Shown here: positions 33,629 to 41,745 of the stretch, piece after piece
Numbering within the stretch: position 1 is the first letter of the stretch
Layout: each line of letters begins with the position of its first letter
Origin: Streptomyces sp. NBRC 110035
Lineage (GTDB): Bacteria > Actinomycetota > Actinomycetes > Streptomycetales > Streptomycetaceae
Direction of reading: 5' to 3'
Assembly (NCBI RefSeq): GCF_000829695.1
Contig: NZ_BBNN01000022.1
Coordinates: forward strand, 176,093-240,092
DNA: 64,000 bases
The notes under the pieces: generated by a model
Database searches by the model: none
Told to the model about the DNA's origin: nothing
What the model saw: the letters and a program-made list of their open reading frames with translations, nothing else
Position numbers and translations under genes: made by a program

Positions 33629-33781
33629 AGTGGGGACCTTCCTGGACCTGGCTGCCGGGGGACGGGGCGTGCGAATGCCCCGCACAAGGTTACTGGGTGT
33701 GCGTCCCCCGATCGGCCGTACCCGGGCCCGGCCGCCCGTCACCCACCGCGCTCACTGCTCGCCGCCGCCGTCCGGCAGGTG

Positions 33782-34867
33782 TCACTGCCGGATCGACCAG
33801 CCCCGTTCCCGTAGCGCCGCGGTGAGCACCGCAGCCGCCCTGGGCTCCACCATGAGCTGCACCAGGCCGGCCTGCTGCCCGGTCGCGTGCTCGATCCGGA
33901 CGTCCTCGATGTTGACGCCCGCGCGGCCGGCGTCCGCGAAGATGCGTGCCAGCTGGCCCGGCTGGTCGTCGATGAGCACCGCCACGATCTCGTACGCACG
34001 CGGGGCCGTGCCGTGCTTGCCCGGGACCCGGACCTGGCCCGCGTTGCCGCGGCGCAGCACGCCCTCGATGCCGGTGCTGCCCCCGCGCCGCTTGTCCTCG
34101 TCACAGGACTGCAGCGCGCGCAGGGACCGCACGGTCTCCTCCAGGTCGGCGCCGATGTCGGTGAGCAGGTCGGCGACCGGCCCCGGGTTCGCGGAGAGGA
34201 TGTCGATCCACATCCGGGGGTCGGAGGCGGCGATCCTGGTCACGTCCCGGATGCCCTGACCGCACAGCCGTACGGCGGCCTCCTCGGCATGTTCCAGGCG
34301 CGCGGCGACCATGCTGGCCACCAGGTGCGGCATGTGGGAGACGAGGGCCACGGCACGGTCGTGGGCGTCGGCCTCCATGACGACCGGGACGGCCCTGCAG
34401 TGCGAGACCAGTTCGAGGGCGAGGTTCAGCACCTCGGTGCCGGTGTCCCGGGTGGGCGTGAGCACCCAGGGGCGGCCCTCGAAGAGGTCCGCGCCGGCGG
34501 CCAGCGGGCCGGACTTCTCACGGCCGGACATGGGGTGCGTACCGATGTACGCCGAGAGGTCGAGGCCCCGCCGCTCCAGTTCACGGCGCGGCCCGCCCTT
34601 GACGCTGGCGACGTCGATGTAGCCGCGTGCCACACCGCGCTCCATGGCGTCGGCGAGCACTTCGGCCACGTGGGCGGGCGGGGCGGCGACGATCGCCAGG
34701 TCCACCGGCCCCTCGGGGGCCCCGTCGGTGCCGGCGCCGAGCGCGGCGGCCGTACGGGCCTGCTCCGGGTCGTGGTCGACGAGGTGGACGGTGACGCCCC
34801 GCTGGGACAGGGCGAGGGCGGCGGACGTGCCGATCAGTCCGGTACCGATGACGAGTGCGGTTCTCAC
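33782..34867 (-). CDS. tyrA: prephenate dehydrogenase with C-terminal ACT domain
   Basis: 361 residues from GTG 34865-34867, overlapping the aroH stop (GTGA). NAD-binding GTGLIGTSAALAL, then the substrate motif GTHPMSGREKSGP (catalytic His) and the helical dimerisation domain. An ACT domain (AYEIVAVLIDDQPGQLARIF onward) probably binds tyrosine for feedback control. Converts prephenate to 4-hydroxyphenylpyruvate; the adjacent chorismate mutase supplies prephenate. Confidence 0.94.
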   Translation of the reverse strand: MRTALVIGTGLIGTSAALALSQRGVTVHLVDHDPEQARTAAALGAGTDGAPEGPVDLAIVAAPPAHVAEVLADAMERGVARGYIDVASVKGGPRRELERRGLDLSAYIGTHPMSGREKSGPLAAGADLFEGRPWVLTPTRDTGTEVLNLALELVSHCRAVPVVMEADAHDRAVALVSHMPHLVASMVAARLEHAEEAAVRLCGQGIRDVTRIAASDPRMWIDILSANPGPVADLLTDIGADLEETVRSLRALQSCDEDKRRGGSTGIEGVLRRGNAGQVRVPGKHGTAPRAYEIVAVLIDDQPGQLARIFADAGRAGVNIEDVRIEHATGQQAGLVQLMVEPRAAAVLTAALRERGWSIRQ

Positions 34868-35226
34868 TGGGCGATGTCCTTGCGCAGGGCCGCCGCGGCA
34901 CCGAGGTACACGTGGGCGATGTCGGCGCGCGGCCGGTCGGACTCCAGGTGCGCGAGGATGCGGACGACGCGGGGCAGGGCCCCCTCGACGTCCAGTTCCT
35001 GGGCGCAGATCAGGGGGACGTCGACGATGCCGAGCTTGCGGGCGGCGGCGGCCGGGAAGTCGCTGTGCAGGTCGGGCGTGGCCGTGAACCAGATGCTGAT
35101 CAGGTCGTCCGTGGTCAGACCGTTGCGCTCCAGCACCGCGGTGAGCAACGCACCGACCTGTTCCTCCATGTGGCCGGCCTCGTCCCGCTCGAGCTGGACG
35201 GCGCCCCGGACCGCTCGTACCGCCAC
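34864..35226 (-). CDS. aroH: chorismate mutase, AroH type
   Basis: 120 residues from GTG 35224-35226 with AAGGAG seven bases upstream. The AroH trimer fold is recognisable: VRAVRGAVQLERDE, active-site Arg/Glu, LISIWFTATPDLHSDFPA, PLICAQELDV and the C-terminal RVVRILAHLE. Converts chorismate to prephenate. Coupling to tyrA makes a two-gene tyrosine branch. Confidence 0.93.
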   Translation of the reverse strand: MAVRAVRGAVQLERDEAGHMEEQVGALLTAVLERNGLTTDDLISIWFTATPDLHSDFPAAAARKLGIVDVPLICAQELDVEGALPRVVRILAHLESDRPRADIAHVYLGAAAALRKDIAQ

Positions 35227-35575
35227 GGCGATGCTCCTTGCTGACGTGCTGAATGTGCCGGATGTTCTGGACGTGCCGGGATTGCCGGGCGTACCGGCGC
35301 GCAGGCCGGCCGTCCGGTCGTCCAGCCTAGCCAGAACGGGCACGGCCGGCGTCCGGCGCCCGCCCGCCGAGACAGGGGACGGACAAGTGCTCCGCTCTGC
35401 CACGAACCACCCGGGGCCCCTCCCTCCGGAGTGACGGCACCGCCGGCCCGGCGCGACGCACGGCTCTTCTCGCCACGGGCGTGACAGCGCCGGACCGCCC
35501 GGCGGGCCGGACAGCGGATCGCGGTGGAGGGAAATCCGGTTCGCCCGGCGCGAGCCGGCCCGTACGCTCCCGGGC
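35227..35575. other. intergenic region upstream of aroH and the nucleotidyltransferase
   Basis: Holds the aroH promoter (reading left). Near 35238-35300 there is a degenerate 9-bp periodicity (GTGCTGAAT, GTGCCGGAT, GTTCTGGAC, GTGCCGGGA). GGAGGG at 35526-35531 looks like a ribosome-binding site for the rightward gene, yet no ATG, GTG or TTG follows it in the coding frame. Confidence 0.4.
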
Positions 35576-36268
35576 CTGCACTCCGCCGCGTACCTGGTCC
35601 GCGACCACACGGTCTACGCCTGCGTCACGGGCTCGCGTGCCTTCGGTCTGGCCACCGAGGGCAGCGACACCGACCGCCGGGGCGTCTTCCTCGCCCCCAC
35701 TCCCCTGTTCTGGCGCTTCGAGAAGCCGCCGGCCCATGTCGAGGGACCGGCCGAGGAGCAGTTCAGCTGGGAGCTGGAACGCTTCTGCGAGCTGGCCCTG
35801 CGCGCCAATCCCAACATCCTGGAATGCCTGCACTCACCGCTCGTGGAGTACGCCGACGACACCGGCCGCGAACTGCTCGCCCTGCGCGGTGCGTTCCTCT
35901 CCCGCCGGATCCACGAGACGTTCACCCGGTACGCGTACGGCCGGCGCCGCAGACCCGAGGCCGACGTCCGCGTCCACGGGGCGCCCCGCTGGAAGCACGC
36001 GATGCATCTGCTCCGTCTGCTGGCCTCCGCCCGCGACGTGCTGCGCACCGGCGAGCTCACCGTCGACGTGGGCAAGCGGCGCGAGCCGTTGCTCGCGGTG
36101 AAGCGGGGCGAGGTTCCCTGGTCCGAGGTCGAGGCCCGGATGACCCGGCTGGAGCGGGAGGCCGGTGAGGCGCTGCGCCGTACGACGCTCCCGGCACAGC
36201 CCGACCGCCGCCGGGTCGAGGACTTCCTCGTCGGTGTCCGCCGGGCCTCCGCCCTGCGGACACCGTAG
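35576..36268 (+). CDS. MNT-type nucleotidyltransferase, start codon unclear
   Basis: Coding sense in one frame runs from about 35576 to TAG at 36266-36268: HTVYACVTGSRAFGLATEGS carries the GSRxxG motif and DTDRRGVF the metal-binding DxD, followed by RANPNILECLHSP and a helical C terminus. The frame is open from 35435 but has no ATG, GTG or TTG before 35843, which is far inside the domain. CTG 35576 or ATC 35534 (behind GGAGGG) would give a full-length protein of about 230-245 residues. A frameshift or point mutation at the 5' end is equally possible. It converges on the ADP-ribosylglycohydrolase gene. Substrate unknown. Confidence 0.65.
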   Translation: MHSAAYLVRDHTVYACVTGSRAFGLATEGSDTDRRGVFLAPTPLFWRFEKPPAHVEGPAEEQFSWELERFCELALRANPNILECLHSPLVEYADDTGRELLALRGAFLSRRIHETFTRYAYGRRRRPEADVRVHGAPRWKHAMHLLRLLASARDVLRTGELTVDVGKRREPLLAVKRGEVPWSEVEARMTRLEREAGEALRRTTLPAQPDRRRVEDFLVGVRRASALRTP

Positions 36269-36301
36269 GGGCGACCGCTCAGGGGCTCTCCCAGGCCCCT
36301 G

Positions 36302-37333
36302 TCAGGGCCTTTCCCCGGCATCCCAGAGCGCCCCCAGCGCCAGCAGTTCGTCCCGGTACTCGATGCGGTCGGCCCAGGCGTCCGGCCAGGCGTCCGCCCC
36401 GAGGTGGGCGCCCGCGAAGGCACCCGCCAGGCAGGCGATGGAGTCGGAGTCGCCGGAGGTGCAGGCGGCGCGGCGCAGGGCGGTGAGCGGTTCGTCGACG
36501 AAGAGCAGGAAGCACAGCAGCCCGGTCGCCAGGGCCTCCTCCGCGATCCAGCCCTCCCCCGTCGCCAGGCACGGGTCGGTCTCCGGCGAGACGGTGCGCA
36601 CGGCGCGCTGGAGGCGTTCCAGGACCTCCAGGCACTCGTCCCAGCCGCGCGTGATGAAGTGCTCGGGGCCGGGGTCCCCCGTGCGGGTCCACAGATCGCC
36701 GAGCCACACCGCGTGGTAGCGGGTGCGGTTCTCGTAGGCGTAGGAGCGCAGCAGGCCGATCAGCCCGGCCGGTTCGGCACCTCCGGCGAGCAGGTGTACG
36801 GCGTGGGCGGTGAGGTCGGAGGCGGCGAGCGCGGTCGGATGCCCGTGGGTGAGGGCCGACTGCAACTGGGCGGCGCCCGCACGCTGTTCCTCGCTCAGCC
36901 CGGGGGCGAGTCCGAGGGGAGCGACCCGCATGTTGGCGCCGCAGCCCTTGGAGCCGACCTGGCTGGCGTCCTGCCAGGGGCGGTCCTCCCCGGCCAGCAG
37001 GTGGCATGCCTTGAGGCAGGTGCTCCCGGGCGCCCGGTTGTTCTCGGGCGAGCGGTACCAGTCCACGAACTCCTCGCGCACCGGCCGCTCCAGCCGCTTC
37101 GGAGCGAGCCGTCCCCGGTCCATCGCCGTGCGCAGCCCGCGCCCCAGGGCGAGCGTCATCTGGGTGTCGTCGGTGACGGTCGCGGGCGTCGGGAGCCCCA
37201 CCCCGCGCCACGGCCCGCACGTGGCGAGGATCGAGGGGACGTCGTGGAACTCGGTGGGAAAACCGAGCGCGTCCCCGAGGGCGAGGCCGGTGAGGGCGCC
37301 CGTGGCGGCGCGCTTGGTGACGGTGGTGGTCAT
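36302..37333 (-). CDS. ADP-ribosylglycohydrolase (DraG/ARH family)
   Basis: 343 residues from ATG 37331-37333, overlapping the stop of the upstream Nudix gene (ATGA). Family motifs: GALTGLALGDALGFP, the metal site TDDTQMTLAL and the second metal site GDSDSIACLAGAFAGA. These Asp/Thr residues coordinate two Mg ions in DraG and ARH3. It should remove ADP-ribose from proteins, nucleic acids or small molecules such as O-acetyl-ADP-ribose. Coupled expression with an NrtR-like ADP-ribose-binding protein supports a role in NAD/ADP-ribose turnover. Confidence 0.92.
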   Translation of the reverse strand: MTTTVTKRAATGALTGLALGDALGFPTEFHDVPSILATCGPWRGVGLPTPATVTDDTQMTLALGRGLRTAMDRGRLAPKRLERPVREEFVDWYRSPENNRAPGSTCLKACHLLAGEDRPWQDASQVGSKGCGANMRVAPLGLAPGLSEEQRAGAAQLQSALTHGHPTALAASDLTAHAVHLLAGGAEPAGLIGLLRSYAYENRTRYHAVWLGDLWTRTGDPGPEHFITRGWDECLEVLERLQRAVRTVSPETDPCLATGEGWIAEEALATGLLCFLLFVDEPLTALRRAACTSGDSDSIACLAGAFAGAHLGADAWPDAWADRIEYRDELLALGALWDAGERP

Positions 37334-38049
37334 GCGGGACGTCCTTCCGGAGTGGGCCGGAGCAGCGGCGGGTGGAGGGCGGTGGCGGTGCCGGCCCGGT
37401 AGAGCGCGGCGGGTTTGCCCCGGCCGCCGGTGAGGCGTGCGGCCCCCGGGACCGCTTCGACGAAGCCCGGGGAGGCGAGCACCTTGCGCCGGAAGTTGGG
37501 CCGGTCGAGCGTGGTGCCCCACACGGTCTCGTAGACCTGCTGCAACTCGCCGAGGGTGAACTCGGGCGGGCAGAAGGCGGTGGCGAGGCAGGTGTACTCG
37601 AGCTTGGCGCCGACGCGGTCGCGGGCGTCGGCCAGGATCCGGTCGTGGTCGAAGGCGAGCGCCCGCGCGGAGCCGTGCGGCATCCAGCGGGCCTGCGCCG
37701 CGTCGCTGCCGCCGCGCACCTCGGGCGCGTCGGCCAGCAGCGCGGTGAAGGCGACCGAGACGACCCGCATCCGCGGGTCGCGGCCGGGTTCGCTGTAGGT
37801 CCGCAACTGCTCCAGGTGCAGTCCGGACGCGTCCGTCAGCCCGGTCTCCTCGGCGAGTTCACGCCGGGCGGCGGTCTCCGCCGACTCGTCCGGCTGCACG
37901 AACCCGCCCGGCAGGGCCCAGCGGCCCGCGTACGGCTCCTCGCCGCGCTCGACGAGCAGGACGCGCAGCGAGCCCTCGCGGAGCGTGAGAACAGCGAGGT
38001 CGACGGTGACGGCGAAGGGCTCGTAGGCGTACGTGTCGTAGCCGTCCAT
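37330..38049 (-). CDS. NrtR-like Nudix regulator
   Basis: 239 residues from ATG 38047-38049, with GGGGGTG about eight bases upstream; a GTG nine bases earlier lies inside the inverted repeat and is less likely. The N-terminal Nudix domain has GGFVQPDESAETAARRELAE then ETGL, a complete Nudix box. The C-terminal winged helix (LGELQQVYETVWGTTLDRPN, FRRKVLASPGFVE) is the NrtR DNA-binding domain. NrtR proteins repress NAD-synthesis genes and release DNA on binding ADP-ribose. In many the Nudix box is degenerate; here it is intact, so hydrolase activity may remain. The inverted repeat at 38050-38100 is its likely operator. Confidence 0.88.
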   Translation of the reverse strand: MDGYDTYAYEPFAVTVDLAVLTLREGSLRVLLVERGEEPYAGRWALPGGFVQPDESAETAARRELAEETGLTDASGLHLEQLRTYSEPGRDPRMRVVSVAFTALLADAPEVRGGSDAAQARWMPHGSARALAFDHDRILADARDRVGAKLEYTCLATAFCPPEFTLGELQQVYETVWGTTLDRPNFRRKVLASPGFVEAVPGAARLTGGRGKPAALYRAGTATALHPPLLRPTPEGRPA

Positions 38050-38100
38050 GAACCACACCCCCTTTTATAGTCGGGGCGACTATAAAAGGGGGTGTGGTTC
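38050..38100. promoter_or_regulatory. 51-bp perfect inverted repeat, likely NrtR operator and leader hairpin
   Basis: GAACCACACCCCC-TTTTATAGTC (38050-38072) is the exact reverse complement of 38078-38100, with a GGGGC centre. It abuts the start codon of the NrtR-like gene. The core TTTATAGTC-N5-GACTATAAA is AT-rich and symmetric like a dimeric-regulator operator. The outer part contains the gene's ribosome-binding region, so the mRNA would also fold the site into a 23-bp stem. It could additionally stop transcripts arriving from rluB. Confidence 0.85.
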
Positions 38101-38131
38101 CCTCACAAGCCCCGGCCTCAGCCTCCGCGCC

Positions 38132-39202
38132 TCAGAGCTCGACTTCCTGCATCAGCATGCCGACCTCGGTGTTCGACAGCCGCCGCAGCCAGCCCGACTT
38201 CTGGTCGCCCAGGGTGATCGGCCCGAAGCCGGTGCGCACCAGCTTGTCGACCGGGAAGCCCGCCTCGGCGAGCATGCGGCGCACGATGTGCTTGCGCCCC
38301 TCGTGCAGGGTCACCTCGACGAGGTAGTTCTTGCCGGTCTGCTCCACGATGCGGAAGTGGTCCGCGCGCGCGTAACCGTCCTCCAGCTGGATGCCGTCCT
38401 TCAGCCGCTTGCCCAGATCGCGCGGGACCGGACCGACGATGTGCGCGAGGTAGGTCTTCTTCACCCCGTAGCGCGGGTGGGTCAGCCGGTGCGCCAGCTC
38501 ACCGTGGTTGGTGAGCAGGATCACGCCCTCGGTCTCGGTGTCGAGCCGGCCGACGTGGAACAGCCGGGTCTCACGGTTGGTGACGTAGTCGCCGAGGCAC
38601 TGACGCCCCTCGGGGTCCTCCATCGTGGAGACGACACCGGCGGGCTTGTTCAGCGAGAAGAACTGGTAGGACTGGGTGGCGACGGTCAGCCCGTCCACCT
38701 TGACCTCGTCCTTCTCGGGGTCGACCCGGCGGCCCTGCTCCAGCACGATCTCGCCGTTGATCTCGACCCGCGCCTGCTCGATCAACTCCTCGCAGGCGCG
38801 CCGGGAACCGTACCCCGCGCGGGCGAGGACCTTCTGCAGCCGCTCGCCCTCCTGCTCGGCACCCGGGAAGGTCTTCGGGGGCCTGACGTCCTTCTTCTCC
38901 GCGTACCGGTCGCGGTTGCGCTCCTCGATCCGCGTCTCGTACTCGCGCGAGCGGCCGGGAGCGGTACGGCCCCCGCCGCCCTTCTGCCCGGACCGGGAGC
39001 CCTGGGCGGAGCCACCGGACGGCTTGGCGCCGGTGCGGCCGGATTTCGGGCCCTCCTTGGTGGCCCCGGGCCCCACGTCGTAGCGGCGCTCCTCCGGGCG
39101 GGGCTTGCGGGGGCGGCCCTGCCCCTGCTTCTGGTCCCTGTTGCCGCCGGAACCGCGGGGGTTACCGCGTCCACCGCTCTTGCCGCTGCCGCTGCTTCGC
39201 AT
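38132..39202 (-). CDS. rluB: 23S rRNA pseudouridine synthase, RsuA/RluB family
   Basis: 356 residues from ATG 39200-39202. A long basic Gly/Ser/Arg/Lys-rich N-terminal extension (~120 residues) leads into an S4 domain (RLQKVLARAGYGSRR). The synthase domain follows with catalytic GRLDTETEG (Asp), KTYLAHI and LHEGRKHIVRRM. The extension is typical of actinobacterial members and probably binds RNA. Downstream of scpB by 21 bp, an arrangement common in Gram-positives. Confidence 0.92.
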   Translation of the reverse strand: MRSSGSGKSGGRGNPRGSGGNRDQKQGQGRPRKPRPEERRYDVGPGATKEGPKSGRTGAKPSGGSAQGSRSGQKGGGGRTAPGRSREYETRIEERNRDRYAEKKDVRPPKTFPGAEQEGERLQKVLARAGYGSRRACEELIEQARVEINGEIVLEQGRRVDPEKDEVKVDGLTVATQSYQFFSLNKPAGVVSTMEDPEGRQCLGDYVTNRETRLFHVGRLDTETEGVILLTNHGELAHRLTHPRYGVKKTYLAHIVGPVPRDLGKRLKDGIQLEDGYARADHFRIVEQTGKNYLVEVTLHEGRKHIVRRMLAEAGFPVDKLVRTGFGPITLGDQKSGWLRRLSNTEVGMLMQEVEL

Positions 39203-39223
39203 CACATGTCCGTCGTTGTCGTT

Positions 39224-39877
39224 TTAGGCGTGTTCGTCGGATGGGCCGTCGTCCGGGTCCGGGGCGTCCGGATCGAACGACGGTACGGCTTCCTGGGTCT
39301 CGGCCTCGATCGCCTCCGCCTCGGGGAGGAAGGGCGCGAGCTCCGGGAGCTCGTCCAGACCGCGCAGGCCCATCCGCTCCAGGAAGTAGTTCGTCGTCGT
39401 GTACAGGATCGCACCTGTTTCGGGTTCCGTGCCCGCCTCCTCGACCAGACCGCGCTGCAGCAGGGTGCGCATGACGCCGTCACAGTTCACTCCGCGCACG
39501 GCGGAGACCCTGCTGCGGCTGACCGGCCGGCGGTAGGCGACCACGGCGAGGGTTTCCAGGGCGGCCTGGGTGAGCCGGGCCTGCCGGCCGTCCAGGACGA
39601 AGCCCTCGACGGCCGCGGCGTACTCGGGACGGCTGTAGAAACGCCAGCCGCCGGCCACGAGCCGCAGCTCGAAGCCGCGGCCCTGGACGGTGTACTCGTC
39701 GGCCAGCGCGCGGAGCGCGTCCGCGACCTGCCGCTCGGGCCGCTCCAGAATCCTCGCCAGGTGCCCCTCGGTCGCGGGCTCGTCCACGACCATGAGAACC
39801 GCCTCGAGCGCGGGCCTCAGGTCGAGGTCCGCGGCGGTGCCCGGCCCCGCGGGAACAGCGGCTGTGTCCTCACTCAC
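39224..39877 (-). CDS. scpB: segregation and condensation protein B
   Basis: 217 residues from GTG 39875-39877, overlapping scpA (GTGA). Two winged-helix domains as in ScpB: LRPALEAVLMVVDEPAT start, LTQAALETLAVVAYRRPVSR, RGVNCDGVMRTLLQRGL, YTTTNYFLERMGL. An acidic tail follows. Works with ScpA and SMC as the condensin complex compacting the chromosome. Confidence 0.96.
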   Translation of the reverse strand: MSEDTAAVPAGPGTAADLDLRPALEAVLMVVDEPATEGHLARILERPERQVADALRALADEYTVQGRGFELRLVAGGWRFYSRPEYAAAVEGFVLDGRQARLTQAALETLAVVAYRRPVSRSRVSAVRGVNCDGVMRTLLQRGLVEEAGTEPETGAILYTTTNYFLERMGLRGLDELPELAPFLPEAEAIEAETQEAVPSFDPDAPDPDDGPSDEHA

Positions 39878-41160
39878 GTCGTGCCCTCCCCTTTCTCCTT
39901 CTGCGGCCCCTTCGGCTCCTTCTGCGGTTCTTCCGGTGGTTCGGGCGGGCGGTCGAACTCGTCGGTGACCGCGGGGACGGCGTCCCCGTCGCCGCCGGTC
40001 CAGCGCACGGTCAGTTCACCGAGCGCGGTCTCCTGGTCGAGGGCGACGGCCTTCTCCCGGTACAGCTCCAGGAGCGCGAGGAACCGGGCGACGACGGTCA
40101 GCGTGTCGTCCGTGTCCTCGGTCAGGGTCCGGAAACCGGCCTCGCCGAGCTCCTTCAGCCGCGCGACCACGATCCCGGCCTGCTCCTGCACGCTGACCAG
40201 CGGCGCGTGGATGTGGTCGACGTACACCTGCGGCTCGGGCCTGGGCTGCATCGCCTTGACGGCGAGCCTCGCGAAGCCCTGCGCGCCGATGCTGATGACG
40301 ACCTCGGGCAGCAGCTCGGCGTGCTGCGCCTCGAGCCCCACGGTACGGGGGTATCGCCGGGCCTCCTCGTCCAGCCGCCGGCTGAAGATCTCCGCGATCC
40401 GCTTGTAGGCGCGGTACTGGAGCAGGCGGGCGAACAACAGGTCCCGGGCCTCCAGCAGGGCGAGGTCCGCCTCGTCCTCCAGCTCGGCGGCGGGCAGCAG
40501 GCGGGCCGCCTTGAGATCGAGCAGCGTGGCCGCGACGACCAGGAACTCGGTCGTCTCGTCCAGGTCCCAGTCCGGTCCCAGTGCCCGGATGTACGCCATG
40601 AACTCATCGGTCACCCTGGACAGCGCGACCTCGGTGACGTCCAGCCTGTGCTTCGAGATCAGCTGAAGCAGCAGGTCGAAGGGCCCTTCGAAGTTCGACA
40701 ACCGGACCTTGAACCGGCCGTCGTCCTCCCCCTCGGCCCCCTCGGCCCCCTCGGCCCCCTCGGCCGCCCCGGCCGCCGTGGCCTCGTCGGCCGCCCCGGC
40801 ACCGGAGGCCACCGCGGGTGCCGTACCGGGTCCGGCCGGACCGTCGCCCGTCCCGGGACCCGCGAGCGCCGTCCCGGACGGCGGACCGGCGCCCGGACCC
40901 GGTACGTCGTCCCGGTCGGCCGGTGCGGGCCCCGAAGTCCGTGCGGCCACCGGAGCCCGAACCGCAGCGGGGGGCGCGGCCGCGCGGCCGGCGCCGGCCG
41001 CCGCTTCCCTCCCGGTGCCGGCGGTGCCCTCGGTGTCCGTCTCCACTCCCGAGCCCACGGGCCGCGGGGCGGGCGGAGCCGCACCCGGCCCCCGCCCCAG
41101 CGCGCGACGGCGGCCGGGCCGCGGGCCGCGGCCGGTGGCGGGGGTGTCGTTCGAGGTCAT
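39874..41160 (-). CDS. scpA: segregation and condensation protein A (kleisin)
   Basis: 428 residues, longer than the ~250 of typical ScpA because of a ~145-residue Ala/Gly/Pro-rich N-terminal extension with a GAEGAEGAEGE repeat. The kleisin part starts at FKVRLSNFEGPFDLLLQLI, continues with LDVTEVALSRVTDEFM and has the C-terminal SMC-binding winged helix (ETALGELTVRW nearby). A charged Pro/Glu/Lys tail ends the protein. Bridges SMC heads and binds ScpB. Confidence 0.96.
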   Translation of the reverse strand: MTSNDTPATGRGPRPGRRRALGRGPGAAPPAPRPVGSGVETDTEGTAGTGREAAAGAGRAAAPPAAVRAPVAARTSGPAPADRDDVPGPGAGPPSGTALAGPGTGDGPAGPGTAPAVASGAGAADEATAAGAAEGAEGAEGAEGEDDGRFKVRLSNFEGPFDLLLQLISKHRLDVTEVALSRVTDEFMAYIRALGPDWDLDETTEFLVVAATLLDLKAARLLPAAELEDEADLALLEARDLLFARLLQYRAYKRIAEIFSRRLDEEARRYPRTVGLEAQHAELLPEVVISIGAQGFARLAVKAMQPRPEPQVYVDHIHAPLVSVQEQAGIVVARLKELGEAGFRTLTEDTDDTLTVVARFLALLELYREKAVALDQETALGELTVRWTGGDGDAVPAVTDEFDRPPEPPEEPQKEPKGPQKEKGEGTT

Positions 41161-41178
41161 GGCCTCCGCAGGCTACCG

Positions 41179-41745
41179 CTACCGTCCACGCAGGCGTCGT
41201 ACGAGGATGCTGGCGTCTCCGCGGGCTTCGAGGTCGGCGAGGACCACGGCGACCGCCTCGCGGACGATCCTGCCCCGGTCGACGGCCAGGCCGTGCTCCC
41301 CCCGGAGTACCAGACGGGCGTGCTCGAGGTCCATGAGCTCCTCGGCGGACACGTACACCGTGATCTTCTCGTCGTGCCGCTCGCGGCCGCTGGGCCGCCG
41401 GGCCGCCGCTCTTCCGCGCTTGCGCGGGGCCGCCTCCGCGGCCGGCCCCTCCGGCGCGCCCTGCCGTCGCGCGGAGCGTTCCGGCGCGGCGCGGCTGCGG
41501 GACTCGCCCGCTTCGGCCGGCTCCGCGTCCGTGGCGACGTGTTCGGCGCCCTCTCCGTCACCACCCTGCGCGGGCACCGACTGCGGGGTGTCCTCCTGAG
41601 CCGCGGCCGCGTCGCCCTCCCCCGCGGGAGCGGGGACCCGGGCCTCACCGCCCCCCTGGCGCCTGGGGGTGGACGCCTGGAGCGCCATCCCCCCTGTCGT
41701 ACGGAAGAGTTCGTCGGCCCCCGGCAGACTCACTCGGCGTGACAC
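41179..41745 (-). CDS. RHH-tailed protein between parA and scpA
   Basis: 188 residues from GTG 41743-41745, overlapping the parA end by 16 nt. About 120 disordered Ala/Glu/Arg residues precede a compact C-terminal domain: KITVYVSAEELMDLEHARLV, then DRGRIVREAVAVVLADLE. This has the strand-helix-helix pattern of ribbon-helix-helix DNA-binding proteins. ParA ATPases often pair with small RHH or ParB DNA binders, so it may be the ParA partner; this is inference. scpA follows 18 bp later. Confidence 0.78.
   Translation of the reverse strand: MSRRVSLPGADELFRTTGGMALQASTPRRQGGGEARVPAPAGEGDAAAAQEDTPQSVPAQGGDGEGAEHVATDAEPAEAGESRSRAAPERSARRQGAPEGPAAEAAPRKRGRAAARRPSGRERHDEKITVYVSAEELMDLEHARLVLRGEHGLAVDRGRIVREAVAVVLADLEARGDASILVRRLRGR

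Noticed and set aside
38050..38100. Reading the NrtR inverted repeat only as an rluB terminator
   Set aside because: It may terminate, but the AT-rich symmetric core, the abutting start codon and the included ribosome-binding region fit an operator/leader better, so it is listed as regulatory.
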